64,000 nucleotides of DNA, from assembly GCA_947247005.1 (NCBI GenBank), contig OX365952.1, positions 1,510,501 to 1,574,500 of the forward strand. The letters run 5' to 3'. The translations under genes were made by a program, and so were the position numbers. Source of the stretch: Spisula solida (lineage: Eukaryota > Mollusca > Bivalvia > Venerida > Mactridae). Below are positions 10,781-21,211 of this stretch, in pieces. Position 1 is the first letter of the stretch; each line of letters opens with the position of its first letter. The notes under the pieces were generated by a model. That model was not told where the DNA came from. It saw only the letters and a list, made by a program, of their open reading frames with translations, and searched no databases.

Positions 10781-11134
10781 CCAGAAGGTCGCTCAGCTGA
10801 CATTTTTTCAAGCAATGGAAGTAGAAACATTTACTCTGTTCTCGATTTTAACCGAGCGCATTCGACCATACAGTAAACAATGAAGGAAAGTCAACGTTTT
10901 TTAACACAATTAGGATAAAAATGGATAAAACCTGTGTGTTTCGGATTCGTAAACATCAATCAACAGTCAACCAATTTTGGCGGAATTTGTAAATAGCGCC
11001 GAGAAATTTTGTTTAAAGTGTTTGGTTCCCGGTGTGTCAGCGTATCGGAACGCGTAGTCAAGGTACCGCCGTAACAGTCTACAGTGAATATTTCTACTTC
11101 CGTTGCATGAAAAATGTCAGCTGAGCGACCTTCT
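10781..11134. mobile_element. MITE of 354 bp with about 50-bp inverted ends and TA borders
   Basis: The left end CCAGAAGGTCGCTCAGCTGA continues for about 50 bases and is matched in inverted form at the right end with only three or four differences. TA flanks both sides and the flanking AAATA/TATTT also mirror. The centre has no coding potential. Size, ends and TA target fit a Tc1/mariner-type miniature element. Confidence 0.8.
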
Positions 11135-11257
11135 GGTATTTAAGAAGGTCCTCGGATTTTTTTAAATCGACGAGACCGTGTGCCTGTGCGCAGCTCTTCT
11201 ATTACAGTTTCAAAAGCAACACTTTGTTATTCGACATGTAAATAATAATTATCATTA

Positions 11258-11408
11258 GAATATAACCTACATTATGAGCCAATGAAAACGCCGCATTTTC
11301 GCGGTTAAATGAAAATTTAATCATTAAAATTTTCTCTTAACCGACTTGACGTCTTGCGTTGGCGCTAATTTCTATCGGCCAATCAGAATGCAGAATGTTA
11401 TATTCTAA
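11258..11408. repeat. Imperfect foldback repeat
   Basis: TAGAATATAAC at the left pairs with GTTATATTCTA at the right, with further complementarity (ATTATGAGCCAATGA versus GGCCAATCAGAATG). A smaller hairpin GGTTAA...TTAACC sits inside. It is immediately followed by a second, stronger hairpin. Confidence 0.6.
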
Positions 11409-11410
11409 GT

Positions 11411-11510
11411 TAGTTAGAACATATTAAGTAAATTTTAATGACTAAAAAGGCCTCGCTTCGCTCGCTCCGCCCTTTTTAATCATTAAAATTTACTTAATAT
11501 GTTCTAACTA
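11411..11510. repeat. Near-perfect hairpin, 40-bp arms with GC-rich tip
   Basis: Arms 11,411-11,450 and 11,471-11,510 are reverse complements with one or two mismatches (for example TAGTTAGAACATATTAAGTA and its complement). The 20-base loop CCTCGCTTCGCTCGCTCCGC stands out in AT-rich DNA. It belongs to the same structural class as the hairpins at 3,472, 6,371, 46,116 and 62,624. Confidence 0.9.
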
Positions 11511-12417
11511 TAACTTATAGGAATTTTTTACTCACATAAATTCACAGGCATTTAGAAACGTGATTCACCAGCCTTAGAAGACAAGTCTACTATACATGTA
11601 CGTTATAGCATTTTTGTGGCGGCTAGAAATCAATACATACACTATATTTTCTAACATTGTTCGCTGGACAATGGAAATGCCATTTTGACCCAATGTTCTT
11701 TATCGGAAATAAAATATTAAAACTGCGGTAAAACGAAAAGTGCAGTTGACATAACACGGGAATATAGTACGTGTTTCTTCTCTATTAGCATAATCCAAGA
11801 ACAAAGCAATGGCTACATGACGTGCTTCCAAGAAATAACACGCTACCGTGAAATTATTACCGATAACCCGTTCAAGTGTTTAGGATGTTTCAGACTAATG
11901 AATTGACAACACTTTTCGGCCTAAATAAATAAAGTGTAGCATAATTTAACAGTAATTCGTATTTTGATGTAACAAATCGGACAGTAAAGGTAGCACTTGG
12001 CCGAAACAGCAGGCACACCAGGCACCATATGAAACCAACGCAGAGAAATCTCAGAGCACAAATTATTAGGACAACCACAAAAAGGAAGGACATGAAACTG
12101 TAAAGTTACAAAACAGGACAGCCTATTCCGCCGGTCTGTCGCCTCAGCCAGCCGAACACAATCAGAGAAATAGTACCGAGAAGAATAAATCACAAGGACG
12201 ACCACATATCACATGCGCAACCAACGAAGCAACACCTAACAGAAACAATATAAATGTATTGTTTATGCCGGGCTACAAATTTGCAAAATGGCACATACAA
12301 AATAAAAACAGTTCAATATTGGCAAAATGATAAAAATCTTTCTGCAACTTTCCTGATTCGTTTTTAACTATAAAGAGGAAATACAAAAATAACAAGGCAG
12401 TCCAAAAGACGGCTATG
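11511..12417. other. Unassigned intergenic sequence
   Basis: No exon was recognised. Overlapping minus-strand open frames at 11,890-12,205 lack any familiar motif and overlap each other in different frames, which argues against coding. Part of this block (near 12,060-12,110) shares ACAACCACAAAAAGGAA-like wording with 54,065-54,100. Confidence 0.4.
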
Positions 12418-12840
12418 AATATACCAGATTTATATAGCGTCCTTTTCATGCGAACGCACGTTCAAAGGCACTTTACCCGTGTTGCAGCCACACTGGCACA
12501 GGTGCATCCTCTACCAGTGCAGATACAGCATGATCTGACCAGAGGGACAGACTGAGAGAAAGCCCCTGAAGGGAGAGAGAGACATTAGATACAGGCATGT
12601 CCAGCGCTGCAGAGGTGTGCCTAGCTCTTATTTCGAATAGACAGCCTGGTTATTTAATGTGTCCGGTGTATAGCACCGATACGCAGCTTCCTGGCACTTT
12701 CAAATACTTTGCAGACCACACGGCCAGATATAGCGGGAACTATTATAAATATTTCAGAAATGTCAAGTTCCGATGCCAGGGATTGAACCCACGACCTCTG
12801 GATTGACAGCCCAGTGCGTTACCACTGAGCTAAATCCGCT
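12418..12840 (-). mobile_element. tRNA-derived SINE (minus strand)
   Basis: On the minus strand the head (12,840 down to about 12,769) has TTTAGCTCAGTGGTAACGCA (A box), a 5-bp anticodon-like stem with loop CTGTCAA (Asp-type GTC), and GTGGGTTCAATCCC (B box). The acceptor arms do not pair and the T loop is short, so it is a SINE head and not a working tRNA. The body continues for about 350 bases and ends in CGCTATATAAATCTGG, a tail form common in SINEs mobilised by CR1/L2-type LINEs, a class that is present in this window. Confidence 0.75.
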
Positions 12841-12865
12841 TATAATATAAAATCCCCTGTACATA

Positions 12866-13748
12866 CAGGGTGTCTAAAAAGAAAGTATACAGTTTCAGTG
12901 TATATTTATTAAATCTTTTCATTCTGCTATCGTAAAGAAAATTTGCACATGGGTATACAAAAGATGTAAGTTTTTTCTGGGACCAGTTTTAAGATTATAT
13001 CTTTGATAATTTTTCGAAAAATGTAAATTTACTGAAATTACCTTATTTTGTCATGACGTCTATTCAGTAATTTATGACGTTCTCAAGATGTCCACCCTTC
13101 TTATGTTTCCCTCCTTGCACTTCTTTTAAACTATTGATAACATTTACACATGTGTCTAAACTGATCATCCTACCTTCTCGTTTGATGTTTCTCGTGAGCA
13201 TAGACGTTTCTGTTGGCTTTGTGCTGTACACATCCAACCCCTTACATACAATGTGTGGCCCTGGCACATCTTGCATGAATTATACATCATTCAAAACAAT
13301 AAATCACCTGCGGTGTTTAGGAATTACCTGGTTTAACAAAGACAAATAACGGGTTGAGTTAATTTGAATCGCTAGTGTCCAATCTAAAGCCAACGGACAC
13401 ATCTTTGCTGCTGAGGAACATCAACAGAGAAGGTTAGAAGATCAGGTAAGACACATGTGCAAATGTAATTGATAGTTTCAAAGAACGATTGCAAGAAGGG
13501 AATTATCAGAAGGCGACATGCATCGTGCAAACGTCGTTAATTACTACAAAATGACGTCACAGACAACATAAAGTAATTTTAGAAAATTGACATTTTTCTA
13601 AACGTTATCCGGGTTATAATCCTAAAATTGGTCCCAGAAAAAACTTACATCTTTTGTCTATACATGTGCAAATTTTCGTTGCGATAGCAGAATGTAGGGA
13701 TTTGATGAGTAGACATTAGAACTGTATACTTTCTTTTTGGACACCCTG
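12866..13748 (-). mobile_element. Long-inverted-repeat Tc1/mariner-like element
   Basis: TA borders flank ends CAGGGTGTCTAAAAAGAAAG and its near-perfect inverse at 13,748. The match does not stop at about 30 bases: blocks such as CATTCTGCTATCG, AATTTGCACATG, AAAGATGTAAGTTTTTTCTG and GACGTC segments recur in inverted order, so the inverted arms extend roughly 230 bases (12,866-13,095 and 13,520-13,748). On the minus strand 13,064-13,276 ends in a QGGKHKKGGHLENVIN-like tail, reminiscent of the C-termini of IS630/mariner transposases. The catalytic core is missing, so this is a non-autonomous derivative. Confidence 0.7.
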
Positions 13749-13754
13749 TACATA

Positions 13755-14100
13755 AAATAAGTCGGCTGTTACGGTCCGTGACAAATTGCACTTGGGCATT
13801 AAGTAAAATATGCTCTATGGTCCACTAAAACGAAACTGCACACTTATCCCATATGGAACAAGAAACAGGAAACAAAAAGTATATGAACACGAATGTGCAG
13901 CTATAAATTAACTTTATAACTAGCTAGCTCATGCGTGTTAATTATGGCTGGTAGAAACCACAAATGCGCCTTTATTGTTATATGATTATCTCCATTGTCA
14001 GGTTTCACCGAGTTTCCTTCCTCGATTGCTTTTCATAATCCTTCACCAGCATATTCTTTGTCAATTCTTCTCTAATTAGAATGATTTCCTTGACGTCAGT
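13755..14100. other. Unassigned spacer
   Basis: No feature was recognised between the two DNA elements. Confidence 0.4.
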
Positions 14101-14103
14101 TTA

Positions 14104-17100
14104 CAGGGTGACGAATCAACGGGGTTTACGCACGGATACTGAAAGGAACCAAGTCATCGGTAAGACCTGTTTTTTTGCCAATATCTCTAATTGTTCGTAC
14201 ACGATTCTTAATATTTTGCAGTGCATAAAAGACAAATAAGCATTCTGCTTCTAACCATGTTCAAACTTAAAGGATTCTCTCCCTAATTTGGACGCAATCG
14301 TTGGCCAAAATTGACGAGTAAAGAAACTGATGTAAACAATCGTGCTGCATGCGACGTGAAATTGCATTTCCCATTTCAGTTTGTTGTATTTAGTAGGTTA
14401 ACTGTGTATCAAACCATTCGAATACGTTCATGAATTATATGCCTATCTTTATTTATCATAAATTGACGTTTCTGCATGGTTAAAGTGGCATTTGGAGAAA
14501 TGCTGTCGTAAACGTGAATTTAGAGATTGCTGTTGTAAACGTGATAATTTTTCAAAACAAAAGATTAACACCAGCTTTATACTAGTAAGTAATCCATAAT
14601 AATGAATTAACTTACTAACATATCAATTATTTTGCAGATAGTATGTCATGGAAAAGCGACGAAAATAATGGTTGTCTTTGTGTCGGATGTGGAGGATGTT
14701 TACAGTCACGTCTCCAATTCTAATTAAGAACGTATGGTTGACACCATGGATGAAGTCACGAGCCGGTTAAATGGAAAAATGGAAAAAAACTAGCAAAATC
14801 AAACATGACAAATGTGTCTATTGATATGATACAGACTATACTTGAACCGATGCCAGTTCCTGTAGCAGTTGCACACTTCATTGAGACAGTAGAAAACCAG
14901 ATGAGAGTTCATGGAGATGTACTCGTATGTGAGGCTAACTTTTGTAGAAAGTGATAAGCGGATGACAATGATGTTAATACGTGCAAAAGAAAGGGTAATA
15001 ATGAGATTGCCCCTTAGAAATCGGTTCACAGCCGGATTGCCGGGATACAAATCCAGCGCACTAACCACTGCAGCAGCTAATAGATTACAGACTGCTGTTT
15101 TTTATATGCCAAGTGTCACAGACAAACCTCACTAATAAGACCGCCATTGGTACTTTGAAAATGCACTTATTATAGATTTGGTCTAAATATTAGAAGTATA
15201 CAACTGTGAAATCGTGGAAAGAAACATACACAATTGTGGTTTAGGTTCTGAGATGGCCTTTAAGTGAAGTTTAACTGTTCATCTTTGATTATGAGATATA
15301 TAAATATGATACTTGTTTATGTATTTGAATAAGCTTTTTAATAACAAACATGTTATTTATACAGTAAAAGTTACATATACATAATCAGTATTTGCGATAC
15401 ATGTAATAAATAAAATTAATAGCAATACAGTTTTGATGTTTTTTCGCCATAGAGCTTTTAATTCACAAATGTCATTTGTGAGCGGTCTCCTTCAGTGGAG
15501 TATGCACATTGACTAGACTGTTAAAAGCTGTTGGAATACAACATAATGTAAAGGGTACATGTTGTAAACTTTCAAACATATTAATTCCAAGAAATTCCCT
15601 CTGAGCCATAATATTTCTGTTGATTGGATTTTACAACAGTTTTTATATTTCTTCAAATAAACGTTCATGCAGCACTGAGATGTATTAATCCTGTTAAATT
15701 TAACATATCACGTAAGTCCAGTGCTTGTAATATTCAGTTGCAGCTTCATCAATTGATTAAGATGTTACTGTCCAGCCAGCTAGAATAATAGTCAAATGGT
15801 AGCATCCATTTTCACTAACAGGTGCCTGCTAGGAATGCTCTTTACAACAGCATCTGTAATAATAATTAATATTATAAAATATGCCTGTCCATATATCATG
15901 ATTTAATGATCAAAATGTAACAACATGGTGAATGGATGATAGTTTTGGTTATCTGGGATTTACATTTATTGCTAAGGAGTGATTATGTCCTGTGTCCTAG
16001 CCCTCAAATAATATCAAAACCGTCATTTTATAAATAAACAAGAGCCAAAATGTCATAAAATACGCCAGCCTGGGGAATAGTGAATGAAAATAAAATAATC
16101 CAACTTGACCTATTTCACAAAATAATCCAACTTGGTCTATTTCACATTGTTTTGGTAATTAATAGGCTATCCTACAAGAAGGCCTTGGATGATTTGGACT
16201 ATACTTGAACTTGGTCTAGATATTATGCTCATAAACAATGTCAACACGTTTGAAGATGACCAGTTGAGAACTGTTTGAATGAGAGTACAGACAAGGGAAT
16301 TTTCACATTTTGTGGTAATTAAAGGACCACAAGAAGGCATGGGCTGATTCGACCTTCAATTAAACTTGGCCTAGATATTATGCCCATATACATTGTCACC
16401 AACGTTGAAGATAAGCAGATGAGTACAGACAAGGCCAATTTCACATTTTTTAGTTATTGAAAAACCATTACCCAAGAAGGACTAGGCTCATTTGGCCTTT
16501 ACTTGACATTGACCTAGATATTATGCCCATAAACATCGTCACTAAGTTTGAAGACGATCGGGTGAAAAATGTTTTGTTAGGAGTACATACAAATAACAGG
16601 AACTAAAAAATATCTCACTGAAATTTTATAATCATGAAACTGTTATATCTTGAAATTAATCGATGCATTGTATGTATATGAATTGGCTTGAACACACATA
16701 AAGGATATGTTACATTGACTTTATAACTGCAAACAGAATAATTAGTTGAACCGTAATGGTTTACACGTTGCAAGCAGCATCTTACTTTAATCACGTTTAC
16801 GACAGCAAAACTTGGAATGTTCACAAAGTTTCCATTTTATAACATGCATACATTTAATGTTATTCAAACACTTTTGGCATACAAAATATACTTGGACTTC
16901 ACTATCTGCCTACAAAATCAACTCAATTGCGATGAAATGTTTAAAAATCATAAATGCACGTTGCGTGCAGCATACAGTCTACGGCGAATTCTTTGGCCAA
17001 GGATAGCGTGTTTATTAAGTAGAGTTTTGTGGAATATTTAATATTGGCGTGACGAGCAGCGTAAGCTGTCTTTTATGCGCTACGAGAAAATGAAAAACAA

Positions 17101-17208
17101 GTTCATTTAGAACGTTTATTTGCAAAAAAACGTCACTTACCGAGCTTGTTGACATCTGTGAATATTTGCACCGGTAAACCCCAAAATGTCACGTGATTCG
17201 TCACCCTG
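14104..17208 (+). mobile_element. 3.1 kb DNA element with CAGGGTG ends and TTTA target duplication
   Basis: The left end CAGGGTGACGAATCA and right end (GATTCGTCACCCTG) are inverted repeats. With gaps the similarity extends about 75 bases inward (GGGGTTTAC, GGTAAG, TTTTTTTGC blocks). TTTA occurs directly outside both ends (14,100-14,103 and 17,209-17,212). The right half (15,628-17,208) recurs inverted at 57,244-58,857, and a 145-bp end piece recurs at 52,970-53,113. No transposase is recognisable. The interior carries a tandem array of about 150-bp units. The superfamily is not certain; a 4-bp target duplication excludes a simple mariner. Confidence 0.65.
16205..16600 (+). repeat. Tandem array inside the CAGGGTG element, about 140-158-bp unit, 3 units
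   Basis: CTTGGCCTAGATATTATGCC-type phrases start near 16,210, 16,368 and 16,509, each followed by ATAAACAT-GTCAC, GAAGATGACCAG, GAGTACAGACAAGG and TTTCACATTTT. The inverted copy of the element has four units, so unit number has changed since the copies separated. Confidence 0.75.
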
Positions 17209-17860
17209 TTTATATTATTAGTTGTATAATTGTGGGCGATTTTACGACACTGCTGTAAATTGGTTAAACTATAATGCTGAGAAAGTTTTACTTTGATTTG
17301 GCCTGTTGGTTTAGATTTTGACAACCAGATGACCTAGTATCGTACTTTAATAGAGGCACGCATTATAACCATGAGTAGCAAATATTAAATAGACCTTCTT
17401 TGACCTTGAGAGTGTGAAATCATCTGTGGATGACGTATGGCTGACTTCTAACGATGCTTCAAACCTGAACGCACACTGCTGACGAAATCAACGGGTGCCG
17501 ATAATGAACACGTCATTAGATAAAGCATTCTATGTTTTGAAATATACACTTAATTAAAAAAAGTCTGTCAAGTATCTCTAATTAATGGCACAATCATACT
17601 ACAGCATATTACAGCTATACACACAAACATTCTGTGTCTTCCCTCGAAACCGGAGGTCATTGGCCAATTAGGCAGGGACAACACCAGATGACCAAGCACT
17701 TACGAGTGTCTCATTCGAACGCAACACATCAGAGCCGAACACTTTTCAAATACATTACCAGATTACATAAATTAGCAATTTATTTCAAATCAAACCAATC
17801 ACATGCTTGATGTACAATTTTAGCCATCATAAATTCCTCTCCGTTCCACATACTAATCAC

Positions 17861-18005
17861 AACCGCCTCCTAGTAGAATGTCCGCTTCTTGTGCCAGAGG
17901 TCCCGGGTTTGATCCTAGGCCGCGTCATACCAATAACGATATAAAAAAGGTACCAGTATTCCCTAGCTAGACGCTCAGCAGTGGTAATTAAATTACACTA
18001 GGAAT
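17861..18005 (+). mobile_element. tRNA-headed SINE, 3'-truncated
   Basis: The head contains CTCCTAGTAGAATGTCCGC (A-box region) and GTCCCGGGTTTGATCCTAGG (B-box region), followed by CCGCGTCATACCAATAACGA and GACGCTCAGCA. The B-box and the following CGTCATACCA body are of a SINE type I associate with bivalve genomes. The body fades after about 18,005. Confidence 0.65.
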
Positions 18006-18605
18006 GAATATCGGGAGTGATTAATATCAGTTTCAATATCGGCCTAAAATAAGGTTATAGTGATATGCAAACGTCTTTAGAACACATGATTTAATTACTG
18101 TTGATGTTTTTTTTTATATTTGTGTGAAACATTTCGTAAACAAAGCAATATATAACGCTCATTAACTGTGGTTTCAACAGATAAGTATTGCTTTGTTTAA
18201 CATGTTGTCTGCATTACCTCATTATTTCTTAATGGAGCAAGAATACTATGACAAAACAATGTTTAAACTATCTTACCCCCCTTCCCTTGTGTATTATCTC
18301 TATAATTTGCATCACCATTCATTGTTGTTGCAAATACAAGATGTTTGTTTCATTTGTGGGACTGTCAGCGTTTCAATTAGGAAAAAATCTGGCGTTGTCA
18401 GTATATGCATGAAACAGCGGCTTGAAGTAATTGAAATTTGAGACACAGATTTTTCAGATGTTGCTGAAAGCCAAATATGTGACAGGAAGCGGCTTCAAAC
18501 ACAACCACACTACACTGTTGTTTGGGGGAAAAAAATATGCCGACTAAAAGCTAGTACAGTTGTTAGAGCGGCATTCTCTATCCGGACCATCTTGGTTTTA
18601 TTAAC

Positions 18606-19625
18606 CAGGTTTTTTAAAAAAAATCCTGGTTATTGGATTAGCGATTTCGGCGGGCGGGCGGGTGTCAACAATTGGTTTCCGTTGGATTACTTTAGTTAAG
18701 AATGAGATATCATAATGAAACTTGCTGTGTATGTAGCTTGTGTGAAGACCCCGCTTGGGATTGAAAGTGGGGCTGGTGGAGACAAGGTCACTGTTACTAA
18801 AAAGAGAAAATCGGTTTCCGCTCAATAACATAAGTTAGGAATGAGATATCATAATGAAACTCGCTGTGTAGGTAGCCTGTGTGAAGACCCCGCTTGGGAT
18901 TGAAAGTGGGGCTGGTGGGGTCAAGGTCACTGTTACTAAAAATAGAAAATCGGTTTCCGCTCAATAACTTCAGGTGGGAATGAGATATTATAATGAAACT
19001 TGCTGTGTAGGTAGCTTGTGTGAAGACCCTGCTTGGGATTGAAAGTGGGGCTGGTGGGGTCAAGGTCATCATTACTAAAAATAGAAAAATAGTTTCCTCT
19101 CAATATCTTAAGTTAGGAATGAGATATCATTATGAAACTTGCTGTGTTGTTGTTTGTAGAACCCCCTCCCCCCTAAGGATAGAAAGTTTGGCTGGTGGGG
19201 TCAAGGTCACCGTTACTTAAAATAAAAAACCGGTTTCCGCTTAATAACTTAAGTTAGGGATGAGATATCATACTGAAACTTGCTGTGTAGGTAGCTTGTG
19301 TGAAGATGCAGCTTGGGATTGAAAGTGGGACCAGTCAGTGGGGTCAAGGTCACTGTTACTTAAATAGGAAAAACAGTTTCTGCTCAATAACTTCCACAGC
19401 CATTTCTCAGTAATTACCTGTCAAAATTTCATGAAATTTTAAACAAACATCAACAAAGAAACTGCGATGATGCCCGTCAAGATTTTTTTGATTGGTCAAT
19501 TCACTTTAGAGTTATTGCCCCTGATTTAACAGCACCATTTCAAACTTCTCCACATTCACCCTTGCCTTTGAAAACCTGGTCTTCGTCGCCATGCGGCGTT
19601 CTTGTTCGTTATGTTATTGTGTGAA
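18606..19625 (+). repeat. 139-bp tandem array, 5 units, with inverted AACCAGG/CCTGG borders
   Basis: Units begin with AATGAGATATCAT near 18,701, 18,840, 18,979, 19,118 and 19,259 (spacing 139-141). Each has CTTGCTGTGTAGGTAGCTTG, GAAAGTGGGGCTGGTGGGGT, CAAGGTCACTGTTACT and ATCGGTTTCCGCTCAATAAC. The left border AACCAGGTTTT and right border GAAAACCTGG are inverted. The right flank includes GTTATTGCCC and CGTCGCCATGCGGCG. Repetitive minus-strand open frames across it are by-products of the unit length. Confidence 0.85.
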
Positions 19626-19984
19626 ACTGATTAAGTGCATATGTTGTGAGCATCGGTTGTAATTAAGTCGTCGTTCTTTATGTCTGGAATCAATTGAAAC
19701 GACATAAACCCAATAAAAACTCGAATAACATTCAATTTGACTTTCGTGTATCAAACTAACGTGCGAGGAGTGAGGGAAATGTCCAAGAATTAAACAGTTA
19801 GAACGACAGCAGCAGATCAGCTGTTCCTATCTATCTATTAGAGTTAAAACTATTTAAGCCTAAACATAATTCACAATTCCAAAAACAATTTTTATACGAA
19901 AAGCTTTTAAAAAATGCAACAAAACTATGCCAAAATAAAAAGGTTGCAATGCAGTGGTTATTGGTGATATATGGCCATGTATTC

Positions 19985-20212
19985 TGACACTAAAATGATA
20001 AATTACCTTGCAACATGACACCAAAATTATGAATGACCTTACAACATGTCACCAAAATGGAAAATGACCATACAGCATGACACCAAAATGAAAAATAGCC
20101 ATATATCATGACAACAAAATGAAAAATAGCTATGCATCATGACACCAAAATGATAAATGTCAATACATTATGACACTATAATGATGAATGACAATACGTT
20201 ATGACACTAAAT
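19985..20212. repeat. Minisatellite, about 30-bp unit, left half
   Basis: About seven degenerate units of the form CATGACACCAAAATGAAAAATGACCATACA. The same unit resumes at 25,229-25,500 after the LINE, so one array has been split by insertion. Confidence 0.8.
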
Positions 20213-20460
20213 TTCATTTCAATTCAATTCAATATCTTTATTTCCACCATATATGGTGATATGTTATATATATATAGTTCGCTTGCAGGATTCCCAAAAA
20301 CTAACGAGAAAACATTTAATTACAAACTAAACTGATTAACACGTAGGAAAGTTCAATTAATACACATCTAAAATTATATTGCAATTACATAAATACTTTG
20401 AGCGATATAGTTCTTTGAATTAGAGCAACAATATAAATTCAAAACCAACAGAAAAAACAC
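20213..20460 (-). mobile_element. 3' fragment of a second LINE in antisense
   Basis: Read on the minus strand this ends GGAAATAAAGATATTGAATT followed by short repeats of TTGAA, a typical 3' end of CR1/L2-like LINEs. It lies between the left minisatellite half and the sense LINE. The border with the sense element is not clear. Confidence 0.4.
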
Positions 20461-20527
20461 ATGTTTAATTGCCTGTGATGTAACCTGTAGTGGACAAAGT
20501 GCAAAATTAACCCTGTATCCAAACATA

Positions 20528-20902
20528 TTGAAACTGATGGTGCAAGGGCATGGGTACAGATTGTGGCATAACTCTGTCTTTAGAAAAATATCTGAACGTT
20601 TGACTGTCTCAACTTCAAACACATCATTGAAAGGTGTTTACCACAGTACACCACAACAAAAACACAAATCTATAGGACTCTTTGGTTCAATTAAAAAGAA
20701 ATTCACCATACAAAAGAGATCACACATATCAGTTTGTCCTTACATCCTTTTCAATAAGGTACAATTTAATAATACGACTGAACCTGGAAACCATAGAGAG
20801 ACAATTAAGACTACAAGACCTGCAGGCAATCACTCGAACGAAACCTCACCAAAACAAATTCTAGACACAACTCATAATATTTCAGATATAAGTCAGTACT
20901 AA
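20528..20902 (+). pseudogene. LINE ORF1, N-terminal fragment
   Basis: A 124-residue open stretch, preceded in frame by a protein-like segment (LTLYPNILKLMVQGHGYRLW). It contains basic stretches such as GSIKKKFTIQKRSH. It lies in the correct place for the N-terminal part of ORF1 of the retrotransposon and ends at a stop at 20,900, after which coding sense continues in other frames. It resembles no domain I can name. The start codon of the ancestral ORF is uncertain, and an upstream start is possible because the similarity to protein continues to about 20,485. Confidence 0.45.
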
Positions 20903-21211
20903 GATGAAACCAACGTTCTAGACACCAGCACAGAACTTATCTCCTCAAGTGAGTTCACTAAAAGGTTACCCGATGTTGTTAAATGCAATGTTAGTACTTA
21001 ATGTGACAGTGATGAAAATACCGAAAGCGTCAAAGTTAACAACAAAAAACGAAAGATTCATGTAAGATGCAAATAACTCCCACAAAAATAAAAAATATGA
21101 CAATTCTTGAAAAAATCTCTGAAAACAACAAAGCAAACCCTTGCAGACAATACTTCAAAGCTACTTATTCTTGAAGAATAACATAAAAAACTAAAACAGT
21201 CCAACCAAGCT

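Noticed and set aside
12769..12840. tRNA-Asp gene on the minus strand
   Set aside because: A and B boxes and an anticodon-like loop are present, but the acceptor arms do not pair, the T loop is one base short, and a SINE body and tail follow.
14995..15080. tRNA-like sequence on the minus strand (GCAGTGGTTAGTGCGCTGG)
   Set aside because: An A-box-like stretch is present but no acceptable B box follows at the right distance.
18601..19220. Repeated open frames on both strands
   Set aside because: They follow from the 139-bp tandem unit; there are no start context, domain or splice signals.
20374..20622. Minus-strand open frame opposite the LINE ORF1 start
   Set aside because: The sense strand reads as LINE ORF1 here, and the antisense part below 20,460 belongs to another LINE 3' end.
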